Below are positions 35,373 through 46,956 of a stretch of DNA of 64,000 nucleotides, one piece after another (position 1 is the first letter of the stretch; each line of letters starts with the position of its first letter). The notes beneath the pieces were generated by a model that saw only the letters and a program-made list of their open reading frames with translations, searched no databases and had not been told where the DNA came from. The stretch is from the NCBI GenBank assembly GCA_039707465.1, contig CM077647.1, positions 170,992,163 through 171,056,162 of the forward strand, given 5' to 3'. The position numbers and the translations under genes were made by a program. This DNA comes from Rhabdophis nuchalis (Eukaryota > Chordata > Lepidosauria > Squamata > Natricidae).

Positions 35373-36179
35373 TGAATATTTCCTTTTATATTGCCCCGTG
35401 TCTGAGATTTAAGATAGATTTTTTTTCTTTTTGGAAGGCAATTATAAATGGGGAGCATATCAGCATAAGGTGGAGATGTTAATGTATATTTCATATATGA
35501 TAGGCAGCTCTGTCTAAATATATATATCAAATATGAATTATAATTGTGTCTTGACTGGTCATCTTAATCCATATGCACACTGGTATCTGAAAAAGAAGTG
35601 GAGTTAAATACAAACAAGCATTTCATTTAAAAGTTTAGGGCTTATGAGTTGTTTGTGAAGAAAGAAAACAGTCGTGGTTTTCAAGGGCACATCATATGTA
35701 GGGCTAATCTATGAAAAAGGGGCTAAATTCAAAAGATCTGCCTGGAATTTACAGAGCCTTTGCAACTAGGTGGTCTGAGAAACCATTTCACCCCAAAGAG
35801 ATTACCATGGGTCTACCACAGAGCATCCAAGGTCCGACTTTTTATAATGGTCATACTCTGGATATGATTTTCTTTTCAGAGCAATAATAACCTTATAGAG
35901 GAGCTCGGCCACAATTTCACGCACTGCTCACTAATGTGACTAGACTCCCAGGGTTGGAGGGAGGGAAGGGTTGGAACTACTGAACAGGCAGGCAAGCAAA
36001 GTGCCTCAAGGATCCCATCCTATCAGCGAGTGGGAGTAATTGTTGCTGGTAACTTAAAAAGGAGTTAATGCAGTGCTGCTATGTACAGTATTGTTGTAAA
36101 TTGCTTCTACAAACAACAATAAGTCTGCCCAGTTCTCTTATTGTTAATACACATAGAATCTTATATATTGTTTCACCAT
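35373..36179. other. 3' flank of gene B
   Basis: No gene supported. Its parts recur behind gene C between inserted LINEs (59073-59190, 59677-59770, 60466-60670, 62226-62324), which shows that the C flank is the same sequence blown apart by four insertions. Confidence 0.7.
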
Positions 36180-37780
36180 TGTGTTCGCTCATTCTACCAC
36201 ACCCTTCGTACTTGGGTGAGAAGCAGAGCGAAGTCCTTGTGTGGAGCCAACAGATCTAAAGATCTCCCTCCAAAACCTGGCAGTGAATTCGACTCCTTGG
36301 TCTTAGATAATTCGGCAGGGTATTCTGTGTAGTAAGTAGATATGTTTGATGAACAGTTTAGCTAGGTTTGTTTTTTGCTGAAGGCAATCCGGAACAAACA
36401 GTAAAATAGGCTTGCTTGGAAAATAAGTGAATTAACATCCCAATTATAGCATTCCCCCCAATGCCTTGGGTTAAACTATAAAATCCATTGCTCTCTCTTA
36501 GGTGTACTGGGGCGTGCCACTTTCTGAAGGAGTCCAGGGGGCTTTCCTGGTCTCATTTTTGGGGCAGCACAGGTGGCACAGTTCTTTATGTAATCTTTCA
36601 CATCTGCTTTCAGCTGTAGCCACCAGAATTGCCTTTTAGTGAGGTGCAGGGTTTTCAAAAATCCAAAGGGACTGGCCAGCTTTGAGTCATGACTGGTAGA
36701 GCAGATTTTAACACACTGTCAGTTTGTCCAAGCTGCAGGTTTCTTGACAAAGCATCGGCTAACTTTTTTCTGCCAGGATGTAGTTCAGTTTGAATTTGAA
36801 TCATCTGAAGTATTGTGCCAAGTGCTCGGGGGACAGTTTTCTGGGGGTTTGAGCTTTTTGAGGTTTTTGTGATCAGTCCAGACTTTGAAAGGCACTTTTT
36901 CCCCTTCTAGAAAATGTCCTAATGAGAGGAGGGCCCACCGGACTGCATAAGCTTCCTTCTCCCAAATGGCCCACCTTGTCTGGGCATTGGTGAGTTTTTT
37001 GGACATGTAGGCACAGGGTAGGAGTTGTCCTTGTGGGTCCTTTTATAGAAGTACTTCTTCCATGGTTATGCCACTGGAGTCTGCTTGGATGATGAACTAT
37101 TGCTCAGGATTTGGGTTCTCAAGAATTGGTTCTTGGGCAAAGTAAATTCTGAAAGGCTTTTTGACAGTCCAAGCGAGCCGCTGGTTTGGCTTTTGCATTA
37201 TCAGAGAGGACCACATCAATGACAGCTCTGTTAGGTGTATGATGACTTCCATAAATGCTGGGCTAAATTGCCTGTAAAAATTTGCAAATGTTAGAAAGCT
37301 TTGAAGTTGTCTGTGGGTACATGGAGGCTGCCAGTCGAGCACTACTTTTACTTTCCCTGGATCCAAAGACCAGTTGAAGGCAGTTTTCCATTCAGATCTT
37401 CTTTAATTCTTATGTGGCAGTAGGCTTCTCTTAAGTCTAATTTGGTGAACACTTAGTCCTTGGACTAGTGGTTTAACATGTCCTTCATGAGATGGAGGGA
37501 CGAGATGTTCCCCATACATTCCATGAAAATCCATGCAAAGTCTCATTTACCCCATATTTCTTTTCTTTGAAAAGTACCGGGGCTGCCACTTCGGACTTCG
37601 TGGGCTGAAATGAATCCACATGATAAGTTGACATTGATGGATTTTGTCAACTCCTCCATTTCCTTGGTAGTCATGGTGTATATCTTAGGTTTGGATAGTT
37701 TAGCCCCCCTGCACAAACTTGATTGCACAATATGTTGCGTGCATATTGCAAGGGGGGAAGGAACTTGCACTCCTCTTCAC
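36180..37780 (-). mobile_element. Ty3/gypsy pol relic behind gene B
   Basis: Minus-strand fragments in pol order: RT (37543-37770, [20 protein letters not shown]; 37097-37366, FLTFANFYRQFSPAF), RNase H (36785-37006, AIWEKEAYAVRWALLSL and VWTDHKNLKKL) and integrase zinc region (36476-36658, CATCAAPKMRPGKPPGLLQK). Stops and frameshifts separate them. Left end lies near 36180. Confidence 0.85.
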
Positions 37781-37793
37781 TTATATATATATA

Positions 37794-38241
37794 AAATAGT
37801 TTACTAGGAGTCCCTTAGCTTCCTGGCTAGTCTCCGAAACCCCCAAATTAAATTTTTCAAGGGTGGGCTGGCCTGCTTTAGCACCTTGATCTGGGACTCT
37901 GCTTCCATTGACTGGCTATGTCCCAGTGGTGGGAATCTCCATTCTCTGGAGTGCTTGCAGTGCATCTGCTTTGGAATTCTCCATTCATGGGTCAGGGCCT
38001 GGCCCACACCCATCTGTAGTTCCAACATCACCTCCTGGAGTGGTGTGACTCCCACAGCTTCACTTTGAAGACTCAGGTCTCGCTGCAAGCCCCACTTGAG
38101 TGCTAACTATTTGGGCTGGTCACCAAGCTGGTGCTCCTTCTCTGCAGCTTCTTCCTCTTCCATATAAAGGGGAGTAGATGGTCTCCATATAAACTGCTGA
38201 ACCATCCCCTGTGGGTCCCTCGGTGGTTTTCTTGTCTTCCA
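37794..38241 (-). mobile_element. probable upstream part of the gypsy relic behind gene B
   Basis: Counterpart of 19602-20056; frame 37804-38088. No domain recognised. Confidence 0.4.
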
Positions 38242-38511
38242 CCATCTTCCCTGAGTTTTCTTTCCCCCCCCCCCCCAAAACCATTGTATTGGTTTTACAA
38301 ATTATAAAGAGGGAAAAGGGTATATAGGGTTTATAATATATATTTTAGAGCTTTCATGTCAGAAATGGTGGTTGCATCTGGGTCTTCATACAAAATATTG
38401 TTAAGTAAATGGTGGTGAGAGATACATATATGTCACATTTTAAAATTCATACATTCAATCTTTGTTTTGTATTAGCACCCGTTTCAGGAATTACAGTTAT
38501 TCAAAATAAAC

Positions 38512-39115
38512 TTATTTTTGAGATCTGAGTCTCTTTGCTATTATGTCTTCTTCCTCCCTCCCTCCCATGGGTGGGGCCATGGCTCCTCCCATTCCCTCTT
38601 CTTCGTCTCCCAGGATTGAGGAGTGTTTTTTGAGAAAGGCCTCCACCTCTCCTGTTGTTTTAATTCTAATCCTACCTCCATCCCAGAATACCAACATTCC
38701 TTCGGGAATTAACCATTTGAACCAAATTCTGTTTTTATATAATTTTTTTGACAAGAAGGAGTACTTCCTTCTCATTTCTCTAATTTTTTTTTGGAATTTG
38801 CTTCAATATGGAAATGTCTTTTTGCTCATACTTCAAAGGCCCCTCTCGTTGCACCCTCAATATCTCATCCCGAGTGAACCTTCTTAAAAATTTGATATGA
38901 ATCTCTCTAGGTACCTCATTTATTCTAGCATATGCTGAGTTAATTCTGTAAATTAAATCTCTTTCCCCCCAAAGGTATTCTTTATTTTTTTTAATGTAAT
39001 CTGCTAAAATGTTATTCATCAGGTCTCTGAGATCCTCCCCCTCTCTCTCAGGAATGTTTTGAAACCTAAGGAAGAATTCTTTCAAATTCAAACTTAGACA
39101 TAAGTCTTCCGCCAA
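38512..39115 (-). pseudogene. L1 ORF1 middle and C-terminal part, second copy
   Basis: Equivalent to 20324-20926, broken by one inserted T in a run at 38786-38793. Confidence 0.78.
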
Positions 39116-39368
39116 CGTCTTAAGACGTATCTATTCCAACAAGCCGGCCTAGCATAGCCCCCCATTTCTGACTTTTATCTATAAATTTTAATTTTCAGGG
39201 TTTTAAAGGGTTTCTAGCACGGGTTTTAATTTAATTTAATATGTTTTTAATAGTGTATATTGTTTTGTTATGGTTTTTAATAATGCCTGTGCGCTTCCCT
39301 GAGTCCTAACAAGGAGAAGGGCGGGGTATAAATTCGAAAAATATAAATAAATAAATAAATAAATAAAT
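39116..39368 (+). mobile_element. L2/CR1-type 3' end nested in L1 ORF1, second copy
   Basis: Counterpart of 20927-21187; the AAAT tail is shorter by a few units. Confidence 0.75.
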
Positions 39369-40582
39369 GTCCAGAAAATTCTACACTTTCTTTTTGCAAT
39401 TCCCTTATCTCTTCTTTCATTTCGGCTGCTCCCTCCTCCAACACTCCAATCTTCTGTTTGTTGTCTGTTGTGGTTTTTTGTGTCTCCAACAGTTCTATTC
39501 TTAGGTTCATAAGGTCCTTCCGCATTTCTTGTATTTCCTTCATTATATAATTACGTTGGTTCGTGGGTGTCTTCTCCTGACGCCTCTTTCTGTAACATTG
39601 TAGTAATTTTCCCTTGTTGTAAAATCGGGCTGGCTCTGGCTGAAGATGGGGACTTTCCAGCTGGAGGCTTTTTTGGAGGCATTTGTAATTTTAAGTTCTT
39701 GCAATATAAATGGAGTCAGGGAGCAAGCAGTCAGTGAAATTCGAGATGTCGGGAACAAACTGAATCAATGTTCTAATCTTGTATTTTATAAAGTCCAGAG
39801 AGATAATTGTCTTGTCAAATCCGTATAAGAAAAAAAGAAAGATCCACGTATTGGGAGAGACACCAAGGGCTTCTTGAGGAGGCTTTAAAAGTGAAATTTG
39901 CCTTGATTTTTAACAAGTTGGAGGAATGTTATCATGAGTCAGTGAAAGTTTACCACTAGGAACAAAGAACGCCATTTTCCCGCCTCAGCACAGGAAAGCA
40001 GAAAGCAGTAAAATTTTCCCTTTTTTTAACAAGGCTCAGATACAATGTTGCTAGCTGCAGTTCTGTAATTGAAACACAGTTTCTTTTTAGATGCTATAGG
40101 AACGGATGCTGTTAATCCTCACTCTCCTACTATGGAGAACATTTTTAGCAGCCGCTTGTTACAAGGGGAGAGGTTTCTACAGTTAAACTCCCCCCTCTAT
40201 TTTTCTTTCTGCAGAAGATTGAACGAATAAAAAAATCCAAAACTCACAATCCACATTTTTTAAAAGAGAGTCCCTGGTGCACTCCTCCAAGTCTGGCATT
40301 TCAGCCTGTCTTCTTTATTTCCGCATTTTCCAGCTAGCGTTGGCGAGGGGATCCCCCCCGCTTTCTGCTCTTTGGCTCCTAGAGCAAAGCGGTAAAAGGC
40401 ACCCCGCTGACTGCTGTCGATATGGGGCCCCCTGCAGCAGCTCGCACAGCAGGGAGTTAACCCAAACTCCCTGTGCCCCCGGGGGGGGGGGGCAGCCAAA
40501 GAAACAAGCGGCAGACGCGCCCGAGAACGCGTCTGTCGCCGTCGAAAGCCGGAAGTAAAGTCCCCATCTTCCCTGAGTTTTC

Positions 40583-41266
40583 ATACCACTTGGGGCTGGG
40601 TTGACCCACCCCATCCCACCCCACCCCACTTCCCTCCTCTCCACTCCGCTAACATGGAGTCTCTAGTCTAGTCTAGTCTGGTCTGGTCTAGTCTAGTCTA
40701 GTGTAGTCTAATCTAGTTTACTCTACTCTACTCTACTCTACTCTAGTCTAATATTTCCTTCTACTACACTATGGTACAATACTGTCCACTCTCCATGGCA
40801 TTGCCTTGTCTTGCATTGCATTCATTTAATTTTTTTCATCCATTCTTCCAAAATGTGGGTGCTTATTGCATTTCTTGATTTTCATATGGTGGATTCTACT
40901 GTTTCAGATTGGCATTTAACACAGTAGGATGCTACCTTGCAAAGATTGACTTGGGTAACAGACAAATGACAAAACAGAAAAAAGTTCATTAAGCATATAG
41001 GAGAGTTGGTCTTGGTATACTAGCCACAGAAAAGAGGAAAAACCTCAGGTTTGGTAAGGACTCAAACCATATTATTAATTTAAAAATTAAATATATATGA
41101 CCCAGAATGTAATTTTATTTAATTGTCTTAGAGAATAGAAAAGAAAATTAAGAATAGAATAGAGTAGAGTAGAGTAGAGTAGAGTAGAGTAGAATAGAAT
41201 AGAATAGAATAGATTAGAATAGAATAGAATAGAACTATTTACATATGTATCTTCAGTTATGGATAC
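40583..41266. other. flank between the ORF1-only L1 and the L1
   Basis: No gene. TCTAG microsatellite at 40660-40750 and AATAG microsatellite at 41140-41232, as upstream of A and B. Confidence 0.7.
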
Positions 41267-41416
41267 AATGATTATTTTTTTTAATTATTATTTTTATTAT
41301 AATTTTCCACAAATTATACTTCTACACATAAAATTTACTTTTTTTTAAACAATAATCCACCTGGTGCTATACAAAACGAAAGGAAGAGTTGGTTCTTTGG
41401 ATATCTTCAATTGTCT

Positions 41417-42250
41417 TTAAGATCTCCAAAATCCGCGTTCCCTGGGTACAGGTGTCGAGGCATCCAAAGTTCCAAGTGCATAGTCCACAAATGGGTTCCA
41501 AATCTTCCACAAAATGTCTTTTTTATAGACCCCCTCTCTGAATTTAATATCACAAGTCATTTTATCATTTAAGGCTAATTTCCACATTTCACAATACCAT
41601 TCTTCTATTTTAATATTTACCTCTATTTTCCAGTATCTTGCTATTATAATTCTACCCATTATAATCATAATTCTAATCAGTTCTTTCTCATATTTTGTTA
41701 ATTCTAATTCCTTAATTATCAGTAATAATATAGTTTCTGATCTCAAAGTTATTCTTTTCTTCATCATTTCAAACATCATTTCCTCCAATTGTTGCCAAAA
41801 CTTTTTAATTTTTTCACATTTATACCACATATGTTCATAAGTTCCCACTTCCATATTACATCTCCAACATTTATTACTAATTTTATTGTCTATCAATGAT
41901 AACCTTAATGGAGTCCAATACCATTTCCAAACAACCTTAAAGTTGTGCTCTTTAATCCTTATAGACATAATCCTCATAATTCGACTTTTCCAATTCACAT
42001 TCCAATCCGAGTCTAATATTTTAATCTTAAATTCTTCCTCCCAATTCGTCTTCATTACCATTTGTGGATTTCCATCAAAGTTTATAATCTTATATATCTT
42101 ACTAACGAGTCCCTTTAACCCAATTTCATCCTTGATAATTTGAAATACTAAACTTTCAAATTCAGTTTTACTTCTGCCTATTTTACATGTCCCTCTTACT
42201 TCCATAGACCATTTTTCTACCTGTATTTTTTCAAACCAATTCAACTCCAA
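41417..42250 (-). pseudogene. L1 ORF2 C-terminal part
   Basis: Contains the Cys/His region CWRCNMEVGTYEHMWYKC typical of L1 ORF2 C-termini. It continues RT frame 42259-44073 after a one-base slip in an A-rich run near 42262. Confidence 0.85.
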
Positions 42251-42258
42251 TTTTTCAA

Positions 42259-44073
42259 TTATTTCTTTTTTCTGCTTTCAATTTCTAATGCTCTTAACCA
42301 ATTTACTATACTTCCTATATTTTCATCCTCAACTACTTTATCTCGACTTATATTTGTCTTAATCGGCCAACTTCCAAGTGTCTTCCCCAAGAAGGATATA
42401 TCCGGAATCAATATTTTAACGAATTTATTCCAAATTTTACTCAATCCCTTTAACCAATAACTGTTAATTGCCTTTTTTGTTTTTGTTTTATCTAAAAACC
42501 ATGTAGGGCCAAATCTCTTAATATCCTTTAATTCTAGATCTCCCCAATGTCCGTCTCCTCCTTTAAGTATTTTTATTACAGTTCGAATATTATAGGCCCT
42601 ATAATAATTAAGTAGATTGGGAATTCCCAATCCACCTTCCTTTTGATTTTGATACCACATTTTCTTCATTAATCTAGGTCTTTTCCCACCATTGCAGAAT
42701 TTATCTAATTTCTTCTGATATCCTTCCATATCCTTCTCTGTCAAATTTAATGGTAGCATCTCAAATAAAAAATTAAACTTTGGTAACAGCATCATCTTAC
42801 ACATTGCAATTCTGCCAAACCAAGACAACTTTATCTCTTTATATTTATCTATCTTTTTCTCTATTTCATTCATCACATCATAATTAATTTTTTTCAATTC
42901 TCTAACTTTAAGTGAAAGTGTTATTCCCAAATATTTCAGTGTATTTTTAATTCTTATCCCAAATTGTTCTTGCATACTCTCCCACTCTTTATCATTTTTG
43001 TTCATTAATAGTTCAGATTTTGACCAATTTACCTTTAAACCTGTCATTTCTTCAAATTCTTTCAAATGTTTATTTATCCTCTTCAAATCTTTCTCTATAT
43101 CTTTCAAAATAATCAAGGTATCATCCGCGTACAAATTTATCTTATATCCCTTATATCCTTCCACTTCTTCATCTTTTTCTATCAATTTAGTCAAAACTTC
43201 CATAATTAATAAAAATAATGTTGGGGACAAGGGGCATCCCTGTCTCGTACCTGCTTCCAATTCAATATCTCCCGTCATTATTCCATTCACCTTCACTTTT
43301 GCATTACTTTTTTGATACAATTTTGAAATAACATGTATAAACCTATTACCGAAGCCTAATGCCTCGATAATTACCTTAATAGTTTCCCATTGTACAGAAT
43401 CAAAGGCTTTAAAAATGTCTAGTGATACTATACCTATTTTATCCCCATTGCTCTCAGCTACATCTATAATATTTAATACTCTTCTAATTATATCACTCAT
43501 ATATCTACCTTTAACAAAACCTACCTGATTATAGCTTATATACTTATCTATAAATCTATTTAACCTATTACTTATAATGGCAGTAAATATTTTGGCATCC
43601 TGGTTAATTAAAGAAATGGGTCGATAGGACTCGATCCTCTCCAAATCTTTATCAGGTTTAGGAATTATAGTTATTACCGTTCTATTCCATGACATCGGGA
43701 CTTCTCCACCGTGTAAAATTCCATTAAATAATTTTTGCAATTTTGGTACTATTATTTCTTTAAAATCTTTATAAAATTCAGCAGGTAACCCATCTTCACC
43801 TGGGGTCTTCCCTAATTTTATCCCTTGTATTATTTCGTTAATCTCATCATGTGTAATATCTCTTTCCATCAAGTCCTTATATGTTTGATCTATTTTCACA
43901 GCATACCTTTCAAGATGATTTTTCAATTTTTCCAAATCAATTGATTTCTTTGAGTATAATTTTTGAAAAAACTTCCTAACTATCTCACATTTCTCCAGTC
44001 TCTTATAACATCTTGTACCTTTTTCATCTATCAAGGAGCCAATTTCTCTCTTTTCACTTTTATTCTTCGCCAT
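42259..44073 (-). pseudogene. L1 ORF2 reverse transcriptase
   Basis: 604 residues. RT landmarks include GKTPGEDGLPAEFYK, SYRPISLINQDAKIF, VSLDIFKAFDSVQW, AGTRQGCPLSPTLF and the catalytic NLYADDTLIIL. These motifs look intact. Upstream it joins the endonuclease frame through a slip in a poly-A run at about 44141-44147. Confidence 0.93.
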
Positions 44074-44132
44074 CCTTGCTAATAACCTAGAGTTTTTATT
44101 ACTAAATTCAAAAAAGTCCCTGTTTAAATATC

Positions 44133-45197
44133 TTATATTTTTTTAACCAATTCTATATCTTCTTCTATCAGTTTAGTTTTTAGTAAATTCAATTCCTCCA
44201 AGCATTTTCTATCCTTTGTAAGTAAAAATTGGTTCTCCAATACCTTAATCTGTCTTGTATCCTGTTCCATTTTTCTTCTATATTCTCTGTATTTCCTACT
44301 TGACAACTTAATACTTTCTCCTCTAAATACTGCTTTCATCGTGTCCCAAACAGTTTCAAATTTAACCTCTCCATTATCATTAAATCTCCAACTTTCCTCC
44401 CATTTTTTAAGAATCCATGTTTTATCTTCCTCCTTTTTAAACAATTTTCCATCATATCTCCAACCTCTTTCTTTTTTTCTAAAATTAAAATCTATATCCA
44501 TCGTAACTTCTGCATGGTCGGAGTCCTTGAAAACTCCCACATCTATTCTATCTATATTATTCAACAGGTCTTTAGAGACAAAAATATAATCAATTCTTGA
44601 ATATGTATTATATACCTTAGAGCAAAACGTGTACACCCTTTCAGTACCTTTCAACTCCCTCCAAACATCTACCACACTATTTCGAAACATCCATTTATTT
44701 AAAATTTCCCCTTTATTTGTTTCTCTAAAGCGGGTGGGGTTACTGCTATCTATTTTATCTCTAATCATGTTAAAATCCCCCGCCACAATCACTTTCCCTA
44801 CACTTTCAGTTTCCAAAATCTTAGTTATTTTATCAAGGAATCCCTTTTGTTTTTCATTTGGTAGATATAAATTAACCAGTGTCACTTTTTGTTCGTTAAT
44901 ATTCCCTATAATTATTAAATATCTTCCTTCCTCGTCTCTAATTACTTGTTTTTTTTCAAAATATACCCTATTTGATATCAATATTGCCACTCCTCTAGCT
45001 TTGGAGGTTCCGAAAGATTTTTCATAAACTTGCATACCCTTTATATTCATTCTATTGAAGTCCTCAGATTTTTGATGAGTTTCCTGCAAAAATAATATGT
45101 CTGGTAAGTCCCTTTTAATTTTAAGCTCCAATCTCCTCCTCTTTATTTGGCTACCTGTGCCCTTCACGTTCCATATCATTATTTTTATAAACCGCAT
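44133..45197 (-). pseudogene. L1 ORF2 endonuclease
   Basis: 354 residues of an APE-type nuclease that nicks target DNA to prime reverse transcription. It begins IMIWNVKGTGSQIKRRR, with FLQETH, VIVAGDFNMI, SRIDYIFVS and the catalytic SDHAEV. The start Met at 45197 fits an ORF2 start, 235 bp after the ORF1 stop. Confidence 0.92.
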
Positions 45198-45432
45198 TTA
45201 CGCGGTAATTTTTTAAATCCTAGCCCCTTCTCTTCCTTTACGTGCCCACCCAACACCAAACAAAAATAACATACAAAAAAAAGACATAAGACACAACAAA
45301 GACAAACTTAAAACACGACAACAACAAATAACAATTAATCTTCACCCCCCCCACATCCTCATTCGAGTTACGCCTCTATATAAAGAGTGTGGGGGGGGGG
45401 AACATGCCCATGGTCGGGTCATTTCTTTCGGG

Positions 45433-46374
45433 TTATTCTTGTATTCCACTTTCAAAAAAAGAAGATAACACTGGCTTGTCCCCGCACTCAGCTTCCTGCT
45501 TTCTTCTAAGATCCTCCTCCTTGGCTGACGCTCGCTTAGTTTCTTCTCGGGTTTTCTTATGTTCGGACGCTGCCGGAGAGATTTCTTTCCGTTTTAAACT
45601 TTTAGGATCTTGACCGCCAACTGCTCCTTTTTCCTCCAATGTTGGAGATTCCACTTGTATTCCACCCATCTTAAGCATATGATCTTTAATTTCTGTTAAA
45701 TCCTCGTCTTTCTCAATCAGCCCGAGCTCCCGTATCAGTCTTATGGCATCCGTTTCCGCAGTAATAGTTTGCATTCTCCCCTTGTAAAAAAATTTCAACT
45801 GCTGTAATGGTCTCCAATTATACTTAATATCATTGTCTCTCAGGACTTTTGTAATTGGTTTAAAAAAAAATCTCCATGCTCTTTCTTCTCTCGATATATC
45901 TGGAAAAACTTGAATTTCCTTCCCTTCAAATTTTGGGGGTTCTCCCAGCTCCCTTATTTTTCCCATAACTTCTAATTTATCTCCAAGGTTTGCAAATCTC
46001 ACAAGAACATTTCTATTAGCTCCACTTTGTCTCTTATAACCAATTCTAAAAACACTTACTAAGTCCGCTGCCGTGTATACAATTGATGCATCAACTTCAT
46101 TCAGCCATTTTAACATTCTTTGCTTCAAATTATCCACTCTATCCACCGAAATTCCACGAATAACATTATATTTTCTTCCATCTTCTTCCAAAAGACTGAT
46201 TCTCCTATCCTGTTGCTGATTTTTAAAAAAAATCCCTTCAAACTTACGATCAGACTGTTCCTCATGAACATAAATCTGTTTAATTTCATCCTTCATAAAA
46301 TTAATTTCCACGTTTTGCTTTGCAAAGTTGATATTCATGTCACTAACCTCTTCTTTGGTTTTTTGAATTTCCAA
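45433..46374 (-). CDS. L1 ORF1 protein
   Basis: 313 residues. N-terminal coiled coil (FAKQNVEINFMKDEIKQIYV), RRM-like middle (DLVSVFRIGYKRQSGANRNV), C-terminal domain (RFFFKPITKVLRDNDIKYNW), and a charged tail. The first Met sits 17 bp from the element's 5' edge, so the true N-terminus may be cut off. Confidence 0.85.
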   Translation of the reverse strand: MEIQKTKEEVSDMNINFAKQNVEINFMKDEIKQIYVHEEQSDRKFEGIFFKNQQQDRRISLLEEDGRKYNVIRGISVDRVDNLKQRMLKWLNEVDASIVYTAADLVSVFRIGYKRQSGANRNVLVRFANLGDKLEVMGKIRELGEPPKFEGKEIQVFPDISREERAWRFFFKPITKVLRDNDIKYNWRPLQQLKFFYKGRMQTITAETDAIRLIRELGLIEKDEDLTEIKDHMLKMGGIQVESPTLEEKGAVGGQDPKSLKRKEISPAASEHKKTREETKRASAKEEDLRRKQEAECGDKPVLSSFFESGIQE

Positions 46375-46398
46375 TGTTAAATTAATTTAATAATGATT

Positions 46399-46738
46399 TT
46401 GTTTTTGTCTTGTGACTCCAGTCTTCTTGCCTCAAGAGGTCCTTACATATTTTGAAGATGTGCACATATGTGACTGTCTCACTATCATTATCAAATTAGT
46501 CAGTTTCTGTCCTCCAGATCCTAGGGGAATTCTATGAAAAATGGAGGCATTGACTCTGAAGGATGCTATATATTTTCCCAACGATACTCCATCTCCTGGC
46601 TCACAGCCCAAAAGCTCTGTGAGTTGATTGGAAAATATGTTGCACTCTTTTTTTGTGTCTGAAAAACATCTCAAGAAGACAAGTCATTATAATGTACTTC
46701 AAAGGCATTCGTACACAGAAAGAAGACACTCATGGAAG
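46399..46738. other. proximal 5' flank of gene C
   Basis: Matches the sequence directly upstream of exon 1 in A and B. No clear TATA box or other site that I can support. Confidence 0.6.
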
Positions 46739-46956
46739 ATGTTAGTTTTCATGGAGTTGCTCTTAGTAGTAATGCCTCAAGTGGTGTGCAAGGATCCTAG
46801 CCTTCAATGTGACCTTCAGGAGCCTCTTCCTCTAAAGTACACGTATCATCAGCTTGGAGACATCAACATTGCTGGCATTATTTCTGCATTGTTTACATTT
46901 TCTATTCCTATTGATTTCAGCCAACATCCTTCTCAAGCAGTTCAGGATGGACTTAT
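46739..46956 (+). CDS. gene C exon 1
   Basis: 218 bp, signal peptide [17 protein letters not shown], donor GTAAGT. Confidence 0.9.

Larger units (their letters stand above)
38261..40563 (-). mobile_element. ORF1-only L1 derivative, second copy
   Basis: Same insertion as 20076-22383, with the 19-bp duplication at 38242-38260 and 40564-40582. ORF1 is split by the same nested LINE tail (39115-39368) and has an extra frameshift near 38779, so the C-terminal part is 38512-38775 and the middle part 38780-39115. Confidence 0.82.
41274..46391 (-). mobile_element. L1 retrotransposon, 5.1 kb, nearly full length
   Basis: Minus-strand insertion into the 5' flank of gene C, flanked by AATGATT at 41267-41273 and 46392-46398. 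The uninterrupted site is at about 23095 in unit B and 4178 in unit A. It carries most of ORF1 and all of ORF2 (endonuclease, RT, C-terminal Cys region). No 5' UTR is visible beyond ORF1, so the 5' end is truncated. ORF2 is broken only by single-base slips in homopolymer runs, so the insertion looks young. It lies ~350 bp upstream of gene C. Confidence 0.92.
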
